From Pseudomonadota bacterium (lineage in GTDB: Bacteria > Pseudomonadota > Alphaproteobacteria > Caulobacterales > Caulobacteraceae), in NCBI GenBank assembly GCA_023428785.1, contig JAEYWU010000019.1, positions 1-61,120 on the forward strand: 61,120 nt of DNA. The letters run 5' to 3'. Every line of letters starts with the position of its first letter. Position 1 is the stretch's first letter. Positions 46,399 to 55,221 of this stretch are shown one piece after another. The translations under genes and the position numbers were made by a program. Below the pieces are notes generated by a model. That model saw only the letters and a program-made list of their open reading frames with translations, was not told where the DNA came from and did no database searches.

Positions 46399-47411
46399 AA
46401 TCTCTTGGCTTGGGCGTTATGTCCTTCACCATGACTGACCTGACGAACGTGATTGACCAGGGCCGCCGCGCCCTGACGCTGAATGCCGCCGTGCTGGAAC
46501 GCGCGACCGAGATGGTGGGGAACCTGGCCGTCAATCTGGTCGTGGCCATCCTCATTCTGGTCGCGACCTTCTTCGTCGCGCGCTTCGCCGGCAAGGCGGT
46601 CAGCCGGGCCCTCTCGCGCATGAAGCGGCGCGCGCCCGATCCGATGCTGGAAGGGTTCCTCGTCCAGATCGTGCGGGTCGCGATCTTCGCCATCGGCCTG
46701 ATCGCAGTCCTTCAGCGGCTGGGCGTCCAGACCACCTCGATCATCGCCGTCCTCGGCGCCGCCTCCCTGGCGGTGGGTCTGGCGCTGCAGGGCACCCTGT
46801 CGAACGTGGCGGCGGGCGTGATGCTGCTGTTTCTGCGCCCCTACAAGGTCGGTGACATCGTCCAGGTCGGCGACAAGGCAGGCACGGTCCAGAAGCTGGA
46901 CCTGTTCACCACCCGCATGATCGACGCCAACAACATGCGCATCACCGTGCCGAATTCGCAGGTGCTTGGCGACGTCATCGTCAACATCTCGGGCCAGAAG
47001 ACGCGGCGCATCGAAATGCCCATGGGCGTCGACTACGACAGCGACCTGAACGAGGTGATGGAGGTCATGAAGGCCACCGCCGAGGAACACGAGAAGGTCC
47101 TCGAGGACCCGCCCACCTGGGCCGGCGTCACCGCCTTCCTCGACAGCTCGGTCGAGATCACCCTGCACGCCTGGGTCAAGTCGCCGGACTGGTGGCAGAC
47201 CAAGGCTGACCTGCATCTGGCGATGAAGGCCGCCTTCGACCGCGAGGGCATTGTCATCCCCTATCCGCACCAGGTCGATCTGCCACGTACGGTCGCCGCG
47301 CCCAAGCCCAAGAAGACCAAGGCGCCGAACACCGCAAAGACTGACCGCACGGCGCGGGCCCAGCGCCGCACGGCCGCTGGCAAGGCCCAGGCCGCCGGGG
47401 GCGAAGCCTGA
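46395..47411 (+). CDS. Small-conductance mechanosensitive channel (MscS family)
   Basis: Tension-gated channel releasing solutes on hypo-osmotic shock. Three helices are expected; the pore-lining segment TTSIIAVLGAASLAVGLALQGTLSNVAAGVMLLFLRPYKVGDIVQVGD is the standard MscS TM3 and beta-domain entry. The C-terminal half is the cytoplasmic vestibule, and the end is a Lys/Arg/Ala-rich tail. The GTG at 46395 overlaps the oxoprolinase stop (GTGA); ATGs at 46419 and 46431 are alternatives. None has a convincing Shine-Dalgarno, so the start is uncertain. Stop shares bases with the ltaE ATG (TGATG). Confidence 0.92.
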
Positions 47412-48427
47412 TGCGCTACGACTTCGGGTCCGACAATACCGCCGGCATGGCGCCCGAGGCGCTTCAGGCCATCGTCGAGGTCAATGAGGGTTTCGCGCGC
47501 GCCTATGGCGCCGACGATGTCGTCGCGCGCTGCGCCGATGTGATCCGCGAGAAGGTTCAGGCGGACGCCGAGGTGCGGTTCGTCTTCTCGGGGACTGCGG
47601 CCAACGCCATCGCCCTGTCGATGCTGGCCCGTCCCTATGAGGCGGTGATGGCCCATCAGGCGGCCCACGTCTGCACCGACGAGACCGGCGCGCCCGGCTT
47701 CTTCGGCCAGGGCGTCGGCCTGATCGGCCTCCCCGGCCAGTCCGGCAAGATCGATCCTGCAGCCCTCAAGGCCATTCTGGCGGAGCCCGTCGTCGGCCAC
47801 CGCCAGCCGCCCGGCGCCCTCAGCCTGACCCAGGCCACCGAATACGGCGCTGTCTATTCGGCCGAGGAACTCCGCAAGCTGATCGAGCCGGTAAAGGCGC
47901 AAGGATACGGCGTCCACCTGGACGGCGCGCGCCTCGCCAATGCGGTGGCGGCCGGCTTCGACCTCGCCGACATTCCCCGATTGGGCGTCGACATTCTGGT
48001 GCTCGGCGGCGCCAAGGCCGGCGCGCTTTGCGCCGAGGCTCTGGTCGTCTTCAACAAGGCCCTGACGCCCCGGCTCGACAATCGCCTGAAGCAGGCCGGC
48101 CAGACCGCGTCCAAGGCTCGCTTCCTCGCCGCCCCGATGCTGGGGCTGCTGGAATCCGGCGCCTGGGAAGGCCATGCCGCCCACGCCAACGCCGCCGCCC
48201 GCGCCCTCGCAGACGGCATCCTCGCCCGCACCCGCTATGTGCTGGCCCATCCGGTCGACGCCAATACGGTCTTCGTGCGCATGCCCGCCGCCCACCACAA
48301 GCGCCTGAACGACAAGGGCTGGGCCTGCTACCGCTTCGACGACGGCTCGGTCCGCTTCGTCTGTTCCTGGGCCACCACGGAACAGGCCGTCGTGGCGCTG
48401 GTCGAGGACATGGCGGCGCTCGCCTGA
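47411..48427 (+). CDS. ltaE: Low-specificity L-threonine aldolase
   Basis: PLP enzyme cleaving threonine/allo-threonine to glycine and acetaldehyde. The 338-residue chain has the threonine-aldolase/beta-eliminating-lyase fold: MRYDFGSDNTAGMAPEALQAI, FVFSGTAANAIALSML (PLP-phosphate region), GVHLDGARLANAVA and the PLP lysine Lys202 in VLGGAKAGALCAEALVVF. The KxG context resembles the short-branch 'beta-elimination' threonine aldolases. Translationally coupled to mscS by TGATG. Sits in a run of amino-acid genes (GDH, oxoprolinase). Confidence 0.9.
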   Translation: MRYDFGSDNTAGMAPEALQAIVEVNEGFARAYGADDVVARCADVIREKVQADAEVRFVFSGTAANAIALSMLARPYEAVMAHQAAHVCTDETGAPGFFGQGVGLIGLPGQSGKIDPAALKAILAEPVVGHRQPPGALSLTQATEYGAVYSAEELRKLIEPVKAQGYGVHLDGARLANAVAAGFDLADIPRLGVDILVLGGAKAGALCAEALVVFNKALTPRLDNRLKQAGQTASKARFLAAPMLGLLESGAWEGHAAHANAAARALADGILARTRYVLAHPVDANTVFVRMPAAHHKRLNDKGWACYRFDDGSVRFVCSWATTEQAVVALVEDMAALA

Positions 48428-48515
48428 CGCCGGTTCGCAAGGCCGCGATTCCTCCCTATCTATGCGCGATGATCCTCGCGTCCCTTTTCGCCCGTTCTGA
48501 CCGGAGCCGCCGCTG

Positions 48516-50378
48516 ATGGCGCGGGGGGCCGGGCGCAGGCGCGCCGATCCAGAGGCGCGGGTTATCGACGCCGGCATCGTCGCCGCCCAGGGCGCCCCGC
48601 CGCGCACGCTGGATGCCTTCGCCGATCTGATCCGCCTGGTCGCGCGCTCGCGGGCGCCCCAGCTGAAACTAAGGCTGTTCGCCGCCCTGATCCTGACCAT
48701 CGCCGGCAAGACCCTGGGCGTGCTGGCGCCCCTGGCCCTGGGCGCCGCGGTCAACCAGCTGGCCGGGCAGGACCGCCCGGTCCTGGGCCTCAGCCTGGGC
48801 TTCGCTGCCTTCGCCATCGGCTGGGCCCTGATCCGGTTCATTTCGTCGGCGGCGCCCCAGGCCCGCGACGCCATTTTCACAGCCGTTTCGGAGGCCACCA
48901 AGCGCACCGCCGCGACCGAGGCCTTCGCCCATGCGCTCAGCCTCTCGCTCGACTTCCACCAGACCAAGAAGTCCGGCGCCCTGTCGCGCATCGTCGAGCG
49001 CGGCGCGCGCTCGTCGGAATTCCTGCTGCGCATCCTGGCCTTCAACATCGGTCCGACGCTGCTGGAGCTGGTGCTGGCCGCCGCCGTCCTCGCCGGGGCC
49101 TATGACTGGCGCTTCGCCCTCGTGGCGGTCGCCACCATCGCCGTCTACGTCGCCTTCACCCTGCTCGTGTCTGACTGGCGCATCCGGCACCGACGCGACC
49201 TGAACGCCGCCGAGGCCGAGGCCGCTGGCCTCGTGGTCGACAGCCTGATCAATTACGAGACGGTGAAGTCCTTCGGCGCCGAACGCCGCGCGACCCTTGG
49301 CTACGAGAGCGCACTGTCGACCTATGCGGACGCGGCGGTGAAGGCCAACAACTCGCTGGCCGTCCTCAACGCAGGCCAGACGCTGGTGATGAATCTGGGC
49401 CTCGGCGCCATGGCCCTGATGGCCGGCATGGAGGCCATGGCCGGCCGCATGGGACCGGGCGACGTCACCGCCTGCGTCCTGATACTGATCTCCCTCTACC
49501 AGCCGCTGAACGTGCTCGGCTTCGCCTACCGCGAGATCCGCCAGTCCTTCATCGACATGGAGGCCATGCTGGATCTCACCCGCCAGTCCCCTGACGTGGC
49601 TGACGCCCCTGACGCTACCCCCCTGCCCCCACCCGCGCATTCAGGCGGCGGCGAGGTCACCTTCGAGGCGGTCTCCTTCCGGCATTCGGCGCGTTCGGCG
49701 GGGCTTGAGGACATCGACTTCCGCATCCCGCCCGGCAAGACCACGGCCCTTGTCGGCCCGTCTGGCTCGGGCAAGTCGACCATCGTCAAACTGGCGCTGC
49801 GCCTGATCGACCCCCAGTCCGGCCGTGTGATGATCGACGGGCTGGACGCCCGCGCGGTGACCCAGGCGTCGCTGCGTCAGGCCGTAGCCCTGGTCCCCCA
49901 GGACGTCGCCCTGTTCAATGACACCCTGCGCTCCAACATCGGCTTCGCCCGCCCCGAGGCTGACGAGGCCGCCGTCTGGGCCGCCGCCGAGGCGGCCGAA
50001 CTCGGCGACTTCATTCGCGCCCTGCCCGATGGCCTCGATACCCGCGTCGGCGAACGCGGCCTCAAGCTCTCGGGCGGCGAACGCCAGCGCGTCGGCCTCG
50101 CCCGCGCACTTCTCGCCGAACCGCACGTCCTGATCCTCGACGAAGCCACCTCCGCCCTCGACAGCCGCACCGAGGCCGCCATCCAGGCGACCCTGCGTCG
50201 CGCCCGCGCGGGCCGCACCACCCTCGTCGTCGCCCACCGCCTCTCGACCATCGCCGACGCGGACGAGATTCTCGTCCTCAAGGCCGGCCGCATCGTCGAG
50301 CGCGGCGGGCATGAGGTGCTGGTTGCCAAGGGCGGCGAATACGCCACCCTCTGGAAGAAGCAGACGCGCGGCCGTTAG
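48516..50378 (+). CDS. Atm1-type ABC exporter (half-transporter)
   Basis: A 620-residue fused permease-ATPase. The transmembrane domain (six helices, about 50-340) contains SLINYETVKSFGAERRA, a hallmark of the Atm1/HMT1 group of mitochondrial-type glutathione/heavy-metal exporters, with HQTKKSGALSRIVERGARSSEFLLR upstream. The ATPase domain has Walker A GPSGSGKST near residue 417, LSGGERQRVGLARALL, Walker B ILDEATSALD, and the H-loop VVAHRLSTI. Atm1-class proteins export glutathione-linked persulfide or metal conjugates. No Fe-S or metal gene is adjacent. The gap of 88 bases to ltaE may contain its promoter. Confidence 0.9.
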   Translation: MARGAGRRRADPEARVIDAGIVAAQGAPPRTLDAFADLIRLVARSRAPQLKLRLFAALILTIAGKTLGVLAPLALGAAVNQLAGQDRPVLGLSLGFAAFAIGWALIRFISSAAPQARDAIFTAVSEATKRTAATEAFAHALSLSLDFHQTKKSGALSRIVERGARSSEFLLRILAFNIGPTLLELVLAAAVLAGAYDWRFALVAVATIAVYVAFTLLVSDWRIRHRRDLNAAEAEAAGLVVDSLINYETVKSFGAERRATLGYESALSTYADAAVKANNSLAVLNAGQTLVMNLGLGAMALMAGMEAMAGRMGPGDVTACVLILISLYQPLNVLGFAYREIRQSFIDMEAMLDLTRQSPDVADAPDATPLPPPAHSGGGEVTFEAVSFRHSARSAGLEDIDFRIPPGKTTALVGPSGSGKSTIVKLALRLIDPQSGRVMIDGLDARAVTQASLRQAVALVPQDVALFNDTLRSNIGFARPEADEAAVWAAAEAAELGDFIRALPDGLDTRVGERGLKLSGGERQRVGLARALLAEPHVLILDEATSALDSRTEAAIQATLRRARAGRTTLVVAHRLSTIADADEILVLKAGRIVERGGHEVLVAKGGEYATLWKKQTRGR

Positions 50379-50388
50379 GTGCGGCGCG

Positions 50389-50667
50389 TCATCCGCACTG
50401 GCCCCTGAATACACATGGCATGTCTTGCATGACCACGATCACATAAGCCGTCACCGGCACGGTGTACGCCAGAATGAAAAGAGCGCGCACGACACGCGTA
50501 GTTTTCAGGAGTGCTATGCCCACGGCGCCGAGGCCTACACAGACAAACACGATCCAGCCCACCGGGATCGGCCACGCTATGCCCGCTGCGGAGCTCGCGT
50601 TGGTAGCGGCCATCAGCAGCCACGGCGGCGAACCGATCAATAGCGCCTTGAGCAGGGGCTTCCACAT
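50389..50667 (-). CDS. Small hypothetical membrane protein
   Basis: A 92-residue protein with three hydrophobic segments at about 8-25 (LLIGSPPWLLMAAT), 32-54 (WPIPVGWIVFVCVGLGAVGIALL) and 58-80 (VVRALFILAYTVPVTAYVIVV), and a Cys pair near the end (MPCVFRGQC). No family is recognised. Local GC is lower than in neighbours. No clear Shine-Dalgarno precedes the ATG, so confidence is moderate. It lies between the ABC gene (convergent) and priA on the same strand. Confidence 0.55.
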   Translation of the reverse strand: MWKPLLKALLIGSPPWLLMAATNASSAAGIAWPIPVGWIVFVCVGLGAVGIALLKTTRVVRALFILAYTVPVTAYVIVVMQDMPCVFRGQCG

Positions 50668-50680
50668 TGGATGATGATGC

Positions 50681-52846
50681 CTACAGGAAAGAGTACGGGT
50701 CCACGTCGACGTTCAGCCTGACGCTCCCCGGAACCTTCAACTCTGAAAGCCAGGCCCGAAGATACGCCTGAATATCCACGTCCCGGTCCGCTCGAACGAG
50801 GAACCGCTTGCGCCTCCGCCCCCTGACCAGCGCCAGCGGCGCATCGGCCGGGCCATAAACCTCAACCCGGTCCGCCGTCGGAATCCGCCGCGCCAGCTCC
50901 AGAGTGAACTTGTCCAGAGCCTCCGGGTCCGGGCTCGAGACGATCAGCGCCGCCAGACGCCCGTAAGGCGGCAGCCCCATCGCCTGACGCCCCTCGCCCT
51001 CCGCCTGGGTGAAGGCGTCGCGGTCCATCACCTTCAGCGCCTGCATCACCGGATGCTCCGGCAGCCAGGTCTGTAGCATAGCTCTCCCCGGCCGTTCGGC
51101 CCGGCCCGCGCGGCCCGCCGCCTGGATCAGCAGCTGGAACGTCCGTTCCGCCGCCCTCAGGTCCCCGCCCTTGAGGCCGAGGTCTGCATCCACCACCCCG
51201 ACCAGCGTCAGGCGCGGGAAGTTGTGCCCCTTGGCCGCCGCCTGGGTCGCGACCAGAACATCGATCTCTCCCTCGGCCATCCGGCGCACCAGTTCGCGCG
51301 CAGAGCCTGCGTCGGGCGCCGTGTCTGACGAAAACACCGCCACCCGCGCCTCGGGAAACCGCTCGCTCACCTCCTCGGCGATCCGCTCCACGCCCGGCCC
51401 GATCGAGACCAGCGTGTCCTCGGCCCCGCAATAGGGACAGTGCCTGGGCTTGGGCATGGAATAGCCCGTCAGGTGACAGACCAGCCGCCCGGTGTAGCGA
51501 TGCTCAACCAGCCAGGAATCCGAGTCCGGCGCCGTCATCCGCTGGCCGCAGGCCTTGCACAGCACCACCGGCGCATAGCCTCGCCGGTTCAGGAACAGCA
51601 GGGTCTGCTCTCCACGCGCCAGGGTCTCGACCATGCCGGTCACCAGCGGCAGCGACAGCCAGTGACCCTTCTCCGGCGGCGTGTCCCTGAGGTCGACCAG
51701 CTCGATGTCCGGCAGGACCGCCGCCCCGTGCCGGGCCGACAACCTCACCCACTCGTACCGCCCCGTCTCGGCATTGGTCAGGGTCTCCAGCGACGGCGTG
51801 GCCGAGGCTAGCACCACCATCGCCGCTTCCAGGCTCGCCCGCGCCACGGCCAGATCCCGAGCGTGATAGACGATGCCCTCTTCCTGCTTGAACGAGCCGT
51901 CGTGCTCCTCGTCCACGACGACCATCCGCAGGCGGACGAATGGCAGGAACAGGGCCGATCGGGCGCCCACCACGATCCGCGCCTCGCCCGATCGCACGCC
52001 TTCCCAGACCTGACGCCTGAGCGGCGGCGCGACATTGGAATGCCATTCGGCCGGCTCCGCCCCGAACCGGTCGGCGATGCGCCGGATGACCGCCTGGGTC
52101 AGGGCGATCTCGGGCAGCAGGATCAGCACCTGGGCGTCCGGCTCGGCCTTCAGCAGATGCGCCACGGCCTCCAGATAGACCTCGGTCTTGCCCGAGCCGG
52201 TCACCCCATCCAGCAGGATGGGTCGGAAAGCCGAACTGTCCAGCGCCTCGGACAGCCTGCGCGCCGCCGCGCCCTGATCCGGGCTCAGGGTCGCCGGCCG
52301 GTGGTCAGGATCGGGCCGCCCATAGGGCGCGCCGACATCCAGCGCGACCGCCTCCAGCACCCCCTCGTCGATCAGCCCCTTCACGACGCCACCCGACACG
52401 CCGGCCGCCCGCGCCAGATCGGCCATTGAGGCGGCCTCGCCCTCGCCCAGCGACGCCAGCACCCGGCTGCGCGCCTCGGTGGCCCGTCGAGGCTCACGCC
52501 CGGGGACCCGGCGGATGCGCCGCTCGGCGCGCGGCGGGTCGGACCGTAGTCCCCGCGTCACCAGAAACGCCATCTCGCCCGGCGGCGTGAGGGTCCAGCG
52601 CGCGGCCCATTCGAGGAAATCCATCGACCGCTGAGGCACGGAAGGATCGTCGACGACCGCCTCGACCTCCCTCAGCTTTCGGTTCGACCCAGTGACCTCG
52701 CGCACCTCAGACACTAGCCCGCGCATCTTGCGCGGCCCCAGCGGCACGACGACGTGGTCGCCGGGCGCAAGCTCCCAGTCCTCCGGCACGCCATAGTCGA
52801 ACGCCTCCGGTAGCGGCAGCGGCAGCAGAACGGACGCGACCTTCAC
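50681..52846 (-). CDS. priA: Primosomal protein N' (PriA helicase)
   Basis: Replication restart helicase that reloads DnaB at stalled forks. The 721-residue protein has the N-terminal 3'-end-binding domain (VASVLLPLPLPEAFDYGVPEDWELAPGDHVVVPLGPR), Walker A GVTGSGKTEVYLEAV, DEEH in VVVDEEHDGSFKQEE and the late motif VDADLGLKGGDLRAAERTFQLLIQAAGRAGR. The zinc region (about 427-478) is unusual: CKACGQRMTAPDSDSWLVEH lacks the second CxxC, and the next one reads CHLTG. Only the first and last pairs (CKAC, CPYC) are intact, along with one lone Cys. Same pattern is recalled from other alphaproteobacteria but was not checked. Confidence 0.95.
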   Translation of the reverse strand: MKVASVLLPLPLPEAFDYGVPEDWELAPGDHVVVPLGPRKMRGLVSEVREVTGSNRKLREVEAVVDDPSVPQRSMDFLEWAARWTLTPPGEMAFLVTRGLRSDPPRAERRIRRVPGREPRRATEARSRVLASLGEGEAASMADLARAAGVSGGVVKGLIDEGVLEAVALDVGAPYGRPDPDHRPATLSPDQGAAARRLSEALDSSAFRPILLDGVTGSGKTEVYLEAVAHLLKAEPDAQVLILLPEIALTQAVIRRIADRFGAEPAEWHSNVAPPLRRQVWEGVRSGEARIVVGARSALFLPFVRLRMVVVDEEHDGSFKQEEGIVYHARDLAVARASLEAAMVVLASATPSLETLTNAETGRYEWVRLSARHGAAVLPDIELVDLRDTPPEKGHWLSLPLVTGMVETLARGEQTLLFLNRRGYAPVVLCKACGQRMTAPDSDSWLVEHRYTGRLVCHLTGYSMPKPRHCPYCGAEDTLVSIGPGVERIAEEVSERFPEARVAVFSSDTAPDAGSARELVRRMAEGEIDVLVATQAAAKGHNFPRLTLVGVVDADLGLKGGDLRAAERTFQLLIQAAGRAGRAERPGRAMLQTWLPEHPVMQALKVMDRDAFTQAEGEGRQAMGLPPYGRLAALIVSSPDPEALDKFTLELARRIPTADRVEVYGPADAPLALVRGRRRKRFLVRADRDVDIQAYLRAWLSELKVPGSVRLNVDVDPYSFL

Positions 52847-52891
52847 CGTCCCCCTCGCTTCGCTCTTTCGCCGGCGCTACAAAGTGGTCCC

Positions 52892-53542
52892 ATGAAACTC
52901 TTCATCGACAGCGCCGACACCGCCCTGATCAAGGATCTCGCCGCCACTGGGCTCGTGGACGGGGTCACCACCAATCCCACGCTCATCGCCAAGTCCGGCC
53001 GCCCCATCAAGGAGGTCATCGCCGAGATTTGCGCTGCCGTCGAGGGCCCGATCTCCGCCGAGGTCGCCGCGACCGACACCGCGACCATGATCCGCGAGGG
53101 CAAGATTCTCGCCGCCATCGCCGACAACGTCGTCGTCAAGCTGCCCCTCACCATGGACGGGCTGCGGGCCACCGCCGCCTTCAAGGCCGAGGGCATCTCC
53201 ACCAACGTCACCCTGTGCTTCTCCGCCGCCCAGGCTCTCTTGGCCGCCAAGGCCGGCGCGACCTTCGTCTCGCCCTTCGTCGGCCGGCTGGACGACCACG
53301 GGGCCGACGGGCTGGAGCTGCTGCACGACATTCGCGCCATCTACGACCAGTACGGCTACGATACGTCGATCCTGGCCGCATCCCTGCGCAACGTCGCCCA
53401 TGTGACCGGCGCCGCCCTCGCCGGCGCTGACGCCGCGACCCTGCCGCCGGACACCTTCTCGTCCCTTGTCAAACACCCCTTAACCGACAAGGGGCTTGAT
53501 GCCTTTCTCAAGGACTGGGCCGCGACCGGCCAGACGATCTAG
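52892..53542 (+). CDS. fsa: Fructose-6-phosphate aldolase / TalC-type transaldolase
   Basis: A 216-residue short-form transaldolase-family enzyme. MKLFIDSADTALIKDLAATGLVDGVTTNPTLIAKSG and the Schiff-base lysine Lys83 in DNVVVKLPLTMDGLRA are characteristic, followed by GISTNVTLCFSAAQALLAAKAGATFVSPFVGRLDDHG and TSILAASLRN. The family includes fructose-6-phosphate aldolase and true transaldolase of the short type (TalC); the sequence cannot separate them confidently by eye. Divergent from priA (45 bases between starts) and followed 12 bases on by the DUF484 gene. Confidence 0.9.
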   Translation: MKLFIDSADTALIKDLAATGLVDGVTTNPTLIAKSGRPIKEVIAEICAAVEGPISAEVAATDTATMIREGKILAAIADNVVVKLPLTMDGLRATAAFKAEGISTNVTLCFSAAQALLAAKAGATFVSPFVGRLDDHGADGLELLHDIRAIYDQYGYDTSILAASLRNVAHVTGAALAGADAATLPPDTFSSLVKHPLTDKGLDAFLKDWAATGQTI

Positions 53543-53554
53543 AGGAAATGGGCT

Positions 53555-54253
53555 TTGGGCGGGGCGGAACGCGAGGCGAAGGAACGATCCGGGGCTCCCG
53601 GCCTCTGGCCTGACCTGCGCGCCTGGCTCAAGGCCAATCCCGAGCATCTGCTCGCCGACCACGAACTGCTCAGCGAGCTGGGCCTGAAGCCCTCGGACAA
53701 CGTCGTCGCCTTCGGTCCGGCGGCGCTCTCGCGTCTCGAGGCCGCGGTCAAGCGCGAGACCGGCGCCCGGCGCGCGGTCGAACACGTCGCCCGCGCCAAC
53801 TTCGCCGCCCAGGCCCAGACCCATGTCACCGCGCTCGACCTGATGGAGGCGCGCAACAACACCGACCTGGCCACCCGGCTCGATCAGGCCTGCCAGGCGC
53901 GCTTCGGGCTGACCACCGCCTCCATCTGTCTGGACAAGCCCGGCGTCGCCCCGTTCGGCTGGCGCCTTCTGGAACAGGGCTCGGTCGCCTCGCTTCTGGG
54001 CGAGCACGGGCTTCAGCGCCTGGGTCCGGTCGAGGCCGATGAGGCGCTCTTCGGCGGCCGCGCCGACGAGGTCTACAGCATGGCGCTGGTGCGCATGGCC
54101 CTATGGAACGGCGAACGGGACGCCCTGGTCGCCTTCGGCTCTTCCGATCCGGAGGGCTTCACCCCCGAGATGGGGTCCGAGCTGATCGCTTTCGTGACCC
54201 GCGTGGTCGAACGCGTCGCCGACCGCTGGCCGGTGCTGGACCCCGCCGGATGA
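53555..54253 (+). CDS. DUF484 family protein (YigA-like)
   Basis: A 232-residue GAF-like DUF484 protein of unknown function. The signature near the start, WPDLRAWLKANPEHLLADHELLSELGL, is the family's FLxxnPdFf motif region; the rest holds the GAF-type domain (about 95-225) with a short coiled region between. It starts at a TTG with GAGGAA seven bases upstream. DUF484 genes usually precede xerC (E. coli yigA-xerC), as here; the ATG of xerC overlaps its stop. A regulatory role in recombination is speculation. Confidence 0.87.
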   Translation: MGGAEREAKERSGAPGLWPDLRAWLKANPEHLLADHELLSELGLKPSDNVVAFGPAALSRLEAAVKRETGARRAVEHVARANFAAQAQTHVTALDLMEARNNTDLATRLDQACQARFGLTTASICLDKPGVAPFGWRLLEQGSVASLLGEHGLQRLGPVEADEALFGGRADEVYSMALVRMALWNGERDALVAFGSSDPEGFTPEMGSELIAFVTRVVERVADRWPVLDPAG

Positions 54254-55164
54254 CCGGCGAACAGGCCGTTCAGGCCTGGCTAAACTGGCTGGTCCACGAG
54301 CGCCGCGCGTCTCCCCGCACCATCGAGGCCTACGGCCGCATCGCACGCGGCTATGTCGCCTTCCTCGAAACCCATCGCGGCGAGCCGGTCTCGCTCGACG
54401 GCCTGGCCGGCGTCCTCGCCGCCGAAATCCGCGCCCACCTGGCGGTCCGCAGATCCGGCGACCGGGGCCTCAACGCCCGCTCGCTCAGCCAGACCCTGTC
54501 GGCGATCCGCGCCTTTCACCGCTTCCTCGATACCCGACTGGGCAAGCCCTCGCCCGAGGTCGCGCTGGTGCGCGGGCCGCGCGTGAAGCCGTCCCTGCCC
54601 CGCCCGGTCACCGAGGATCAGGCGCTGGGCCTTCTGGCCGAGCCCGAACTGGACGCCGACCTCGACCCATGGGAGGCCGCGCGCGACCACGCCGTCCTGA
54701 CCCTGCTCTATGGCTGCGGCCTGCGGATTTCAGAGGCCCTGTCCCTGACCGGCGCCGACGCCCCGGTCGGCGCGTCGCTCCGCATCCTGGGCAAGGGCTC
54801 CAAAACGCGGATCGTGCCCGTGCTGCCCGCCGTCTCCGAGGCCATCGAGGTCTATCGGCGCGCGACGCCCTGGCCCTCGACCGGCGCCGATCCGCTATTC
54901 CGCGCCAAACGCGGCGGGCCGCTGACGCCCCGCCATGTCCAGGCCGCCGTCCAGCGACTGAGGGGCCGGCTGGGTCTTCCCGCCTCGACCACGCCCCATG
55001 CGCTCCGCCACAGTTTCGCGACCCATCTGCTGGGCGCCGGCGTCGACCTGCGCTCGATTCAGGAACTGCTCGGTCACGCCTCGCTCTCGACGACCCAGAA
55101 ATACACCGCCGTCGACGCCGCGCGCCTGCTGGCCGCCTATCAGGACGCCCACCCCCGGGCCTGA
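54250..55164 (+). CDS. xerC: Tyrosine recombinase XerC
   Basis: Site-specific recombinase that resolves chromosome dimers at dif with XerD. The 304-residue chain has the SAM-like core-binding domain (about 1-95, AVQAWLNWLVHERRASPRTIEAYGRIARGYVAFL) and the catalytic domain with Arg159 (GCGLRISEALSL), Lys182/185 (LGKGSKTRIVPV), His250 and Arg253 (PHALRHSFATHLL), His276 (LLGHASLSTTQKYT) and nucleophile Tyr285. The ATG overlaps the DUF484 stop (ATGA). The preceding DUF484 gene and chromosomal setting favour XerC over a mobile integrase; no attachment site was found. Confidence 0.94.
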   Translation: MTGEQAVQAWLNWLVHERRASPRTIEAYGRIARGYVAFLETHRGEPVSLDGLAGVLAAEIRAHLAVRRSGDRGLNARSLSQTLSAIRAFHRFLDTRLGKPSPEVALVRGPRVKPSLPRPVTEDQALGLLAEPELDADLDPWEAARDHAVLTLLYGCGLRISEALSLTGADAPVGASLRILGKGSKTRIVPVLPAVSEAIEVYRRATPWPSTGADPLFRAKRGGPLTPRHVQAAVQRLRGRLGLPASTTPHALRHSFATHLLGAGVDLRSIQELLGHASLSTTQKYTAVDAARLLAAYQDAHPRA

Positions 55165-55221
55165 GCCCTGCCCTTATCCCGCCCCATTCGCGTCCCAGCG
55201 TGGCCGTGGGAGGACGTGGAC

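Noticed and set aside
54250..55164. The tyrosine recombinase as an integrase of a mobile element
   Set aside because: It is preceded by DUF484, as in housekeeping xerC loci; composition matches the chromosome, and no attachment sites or mobile genes are nearby.
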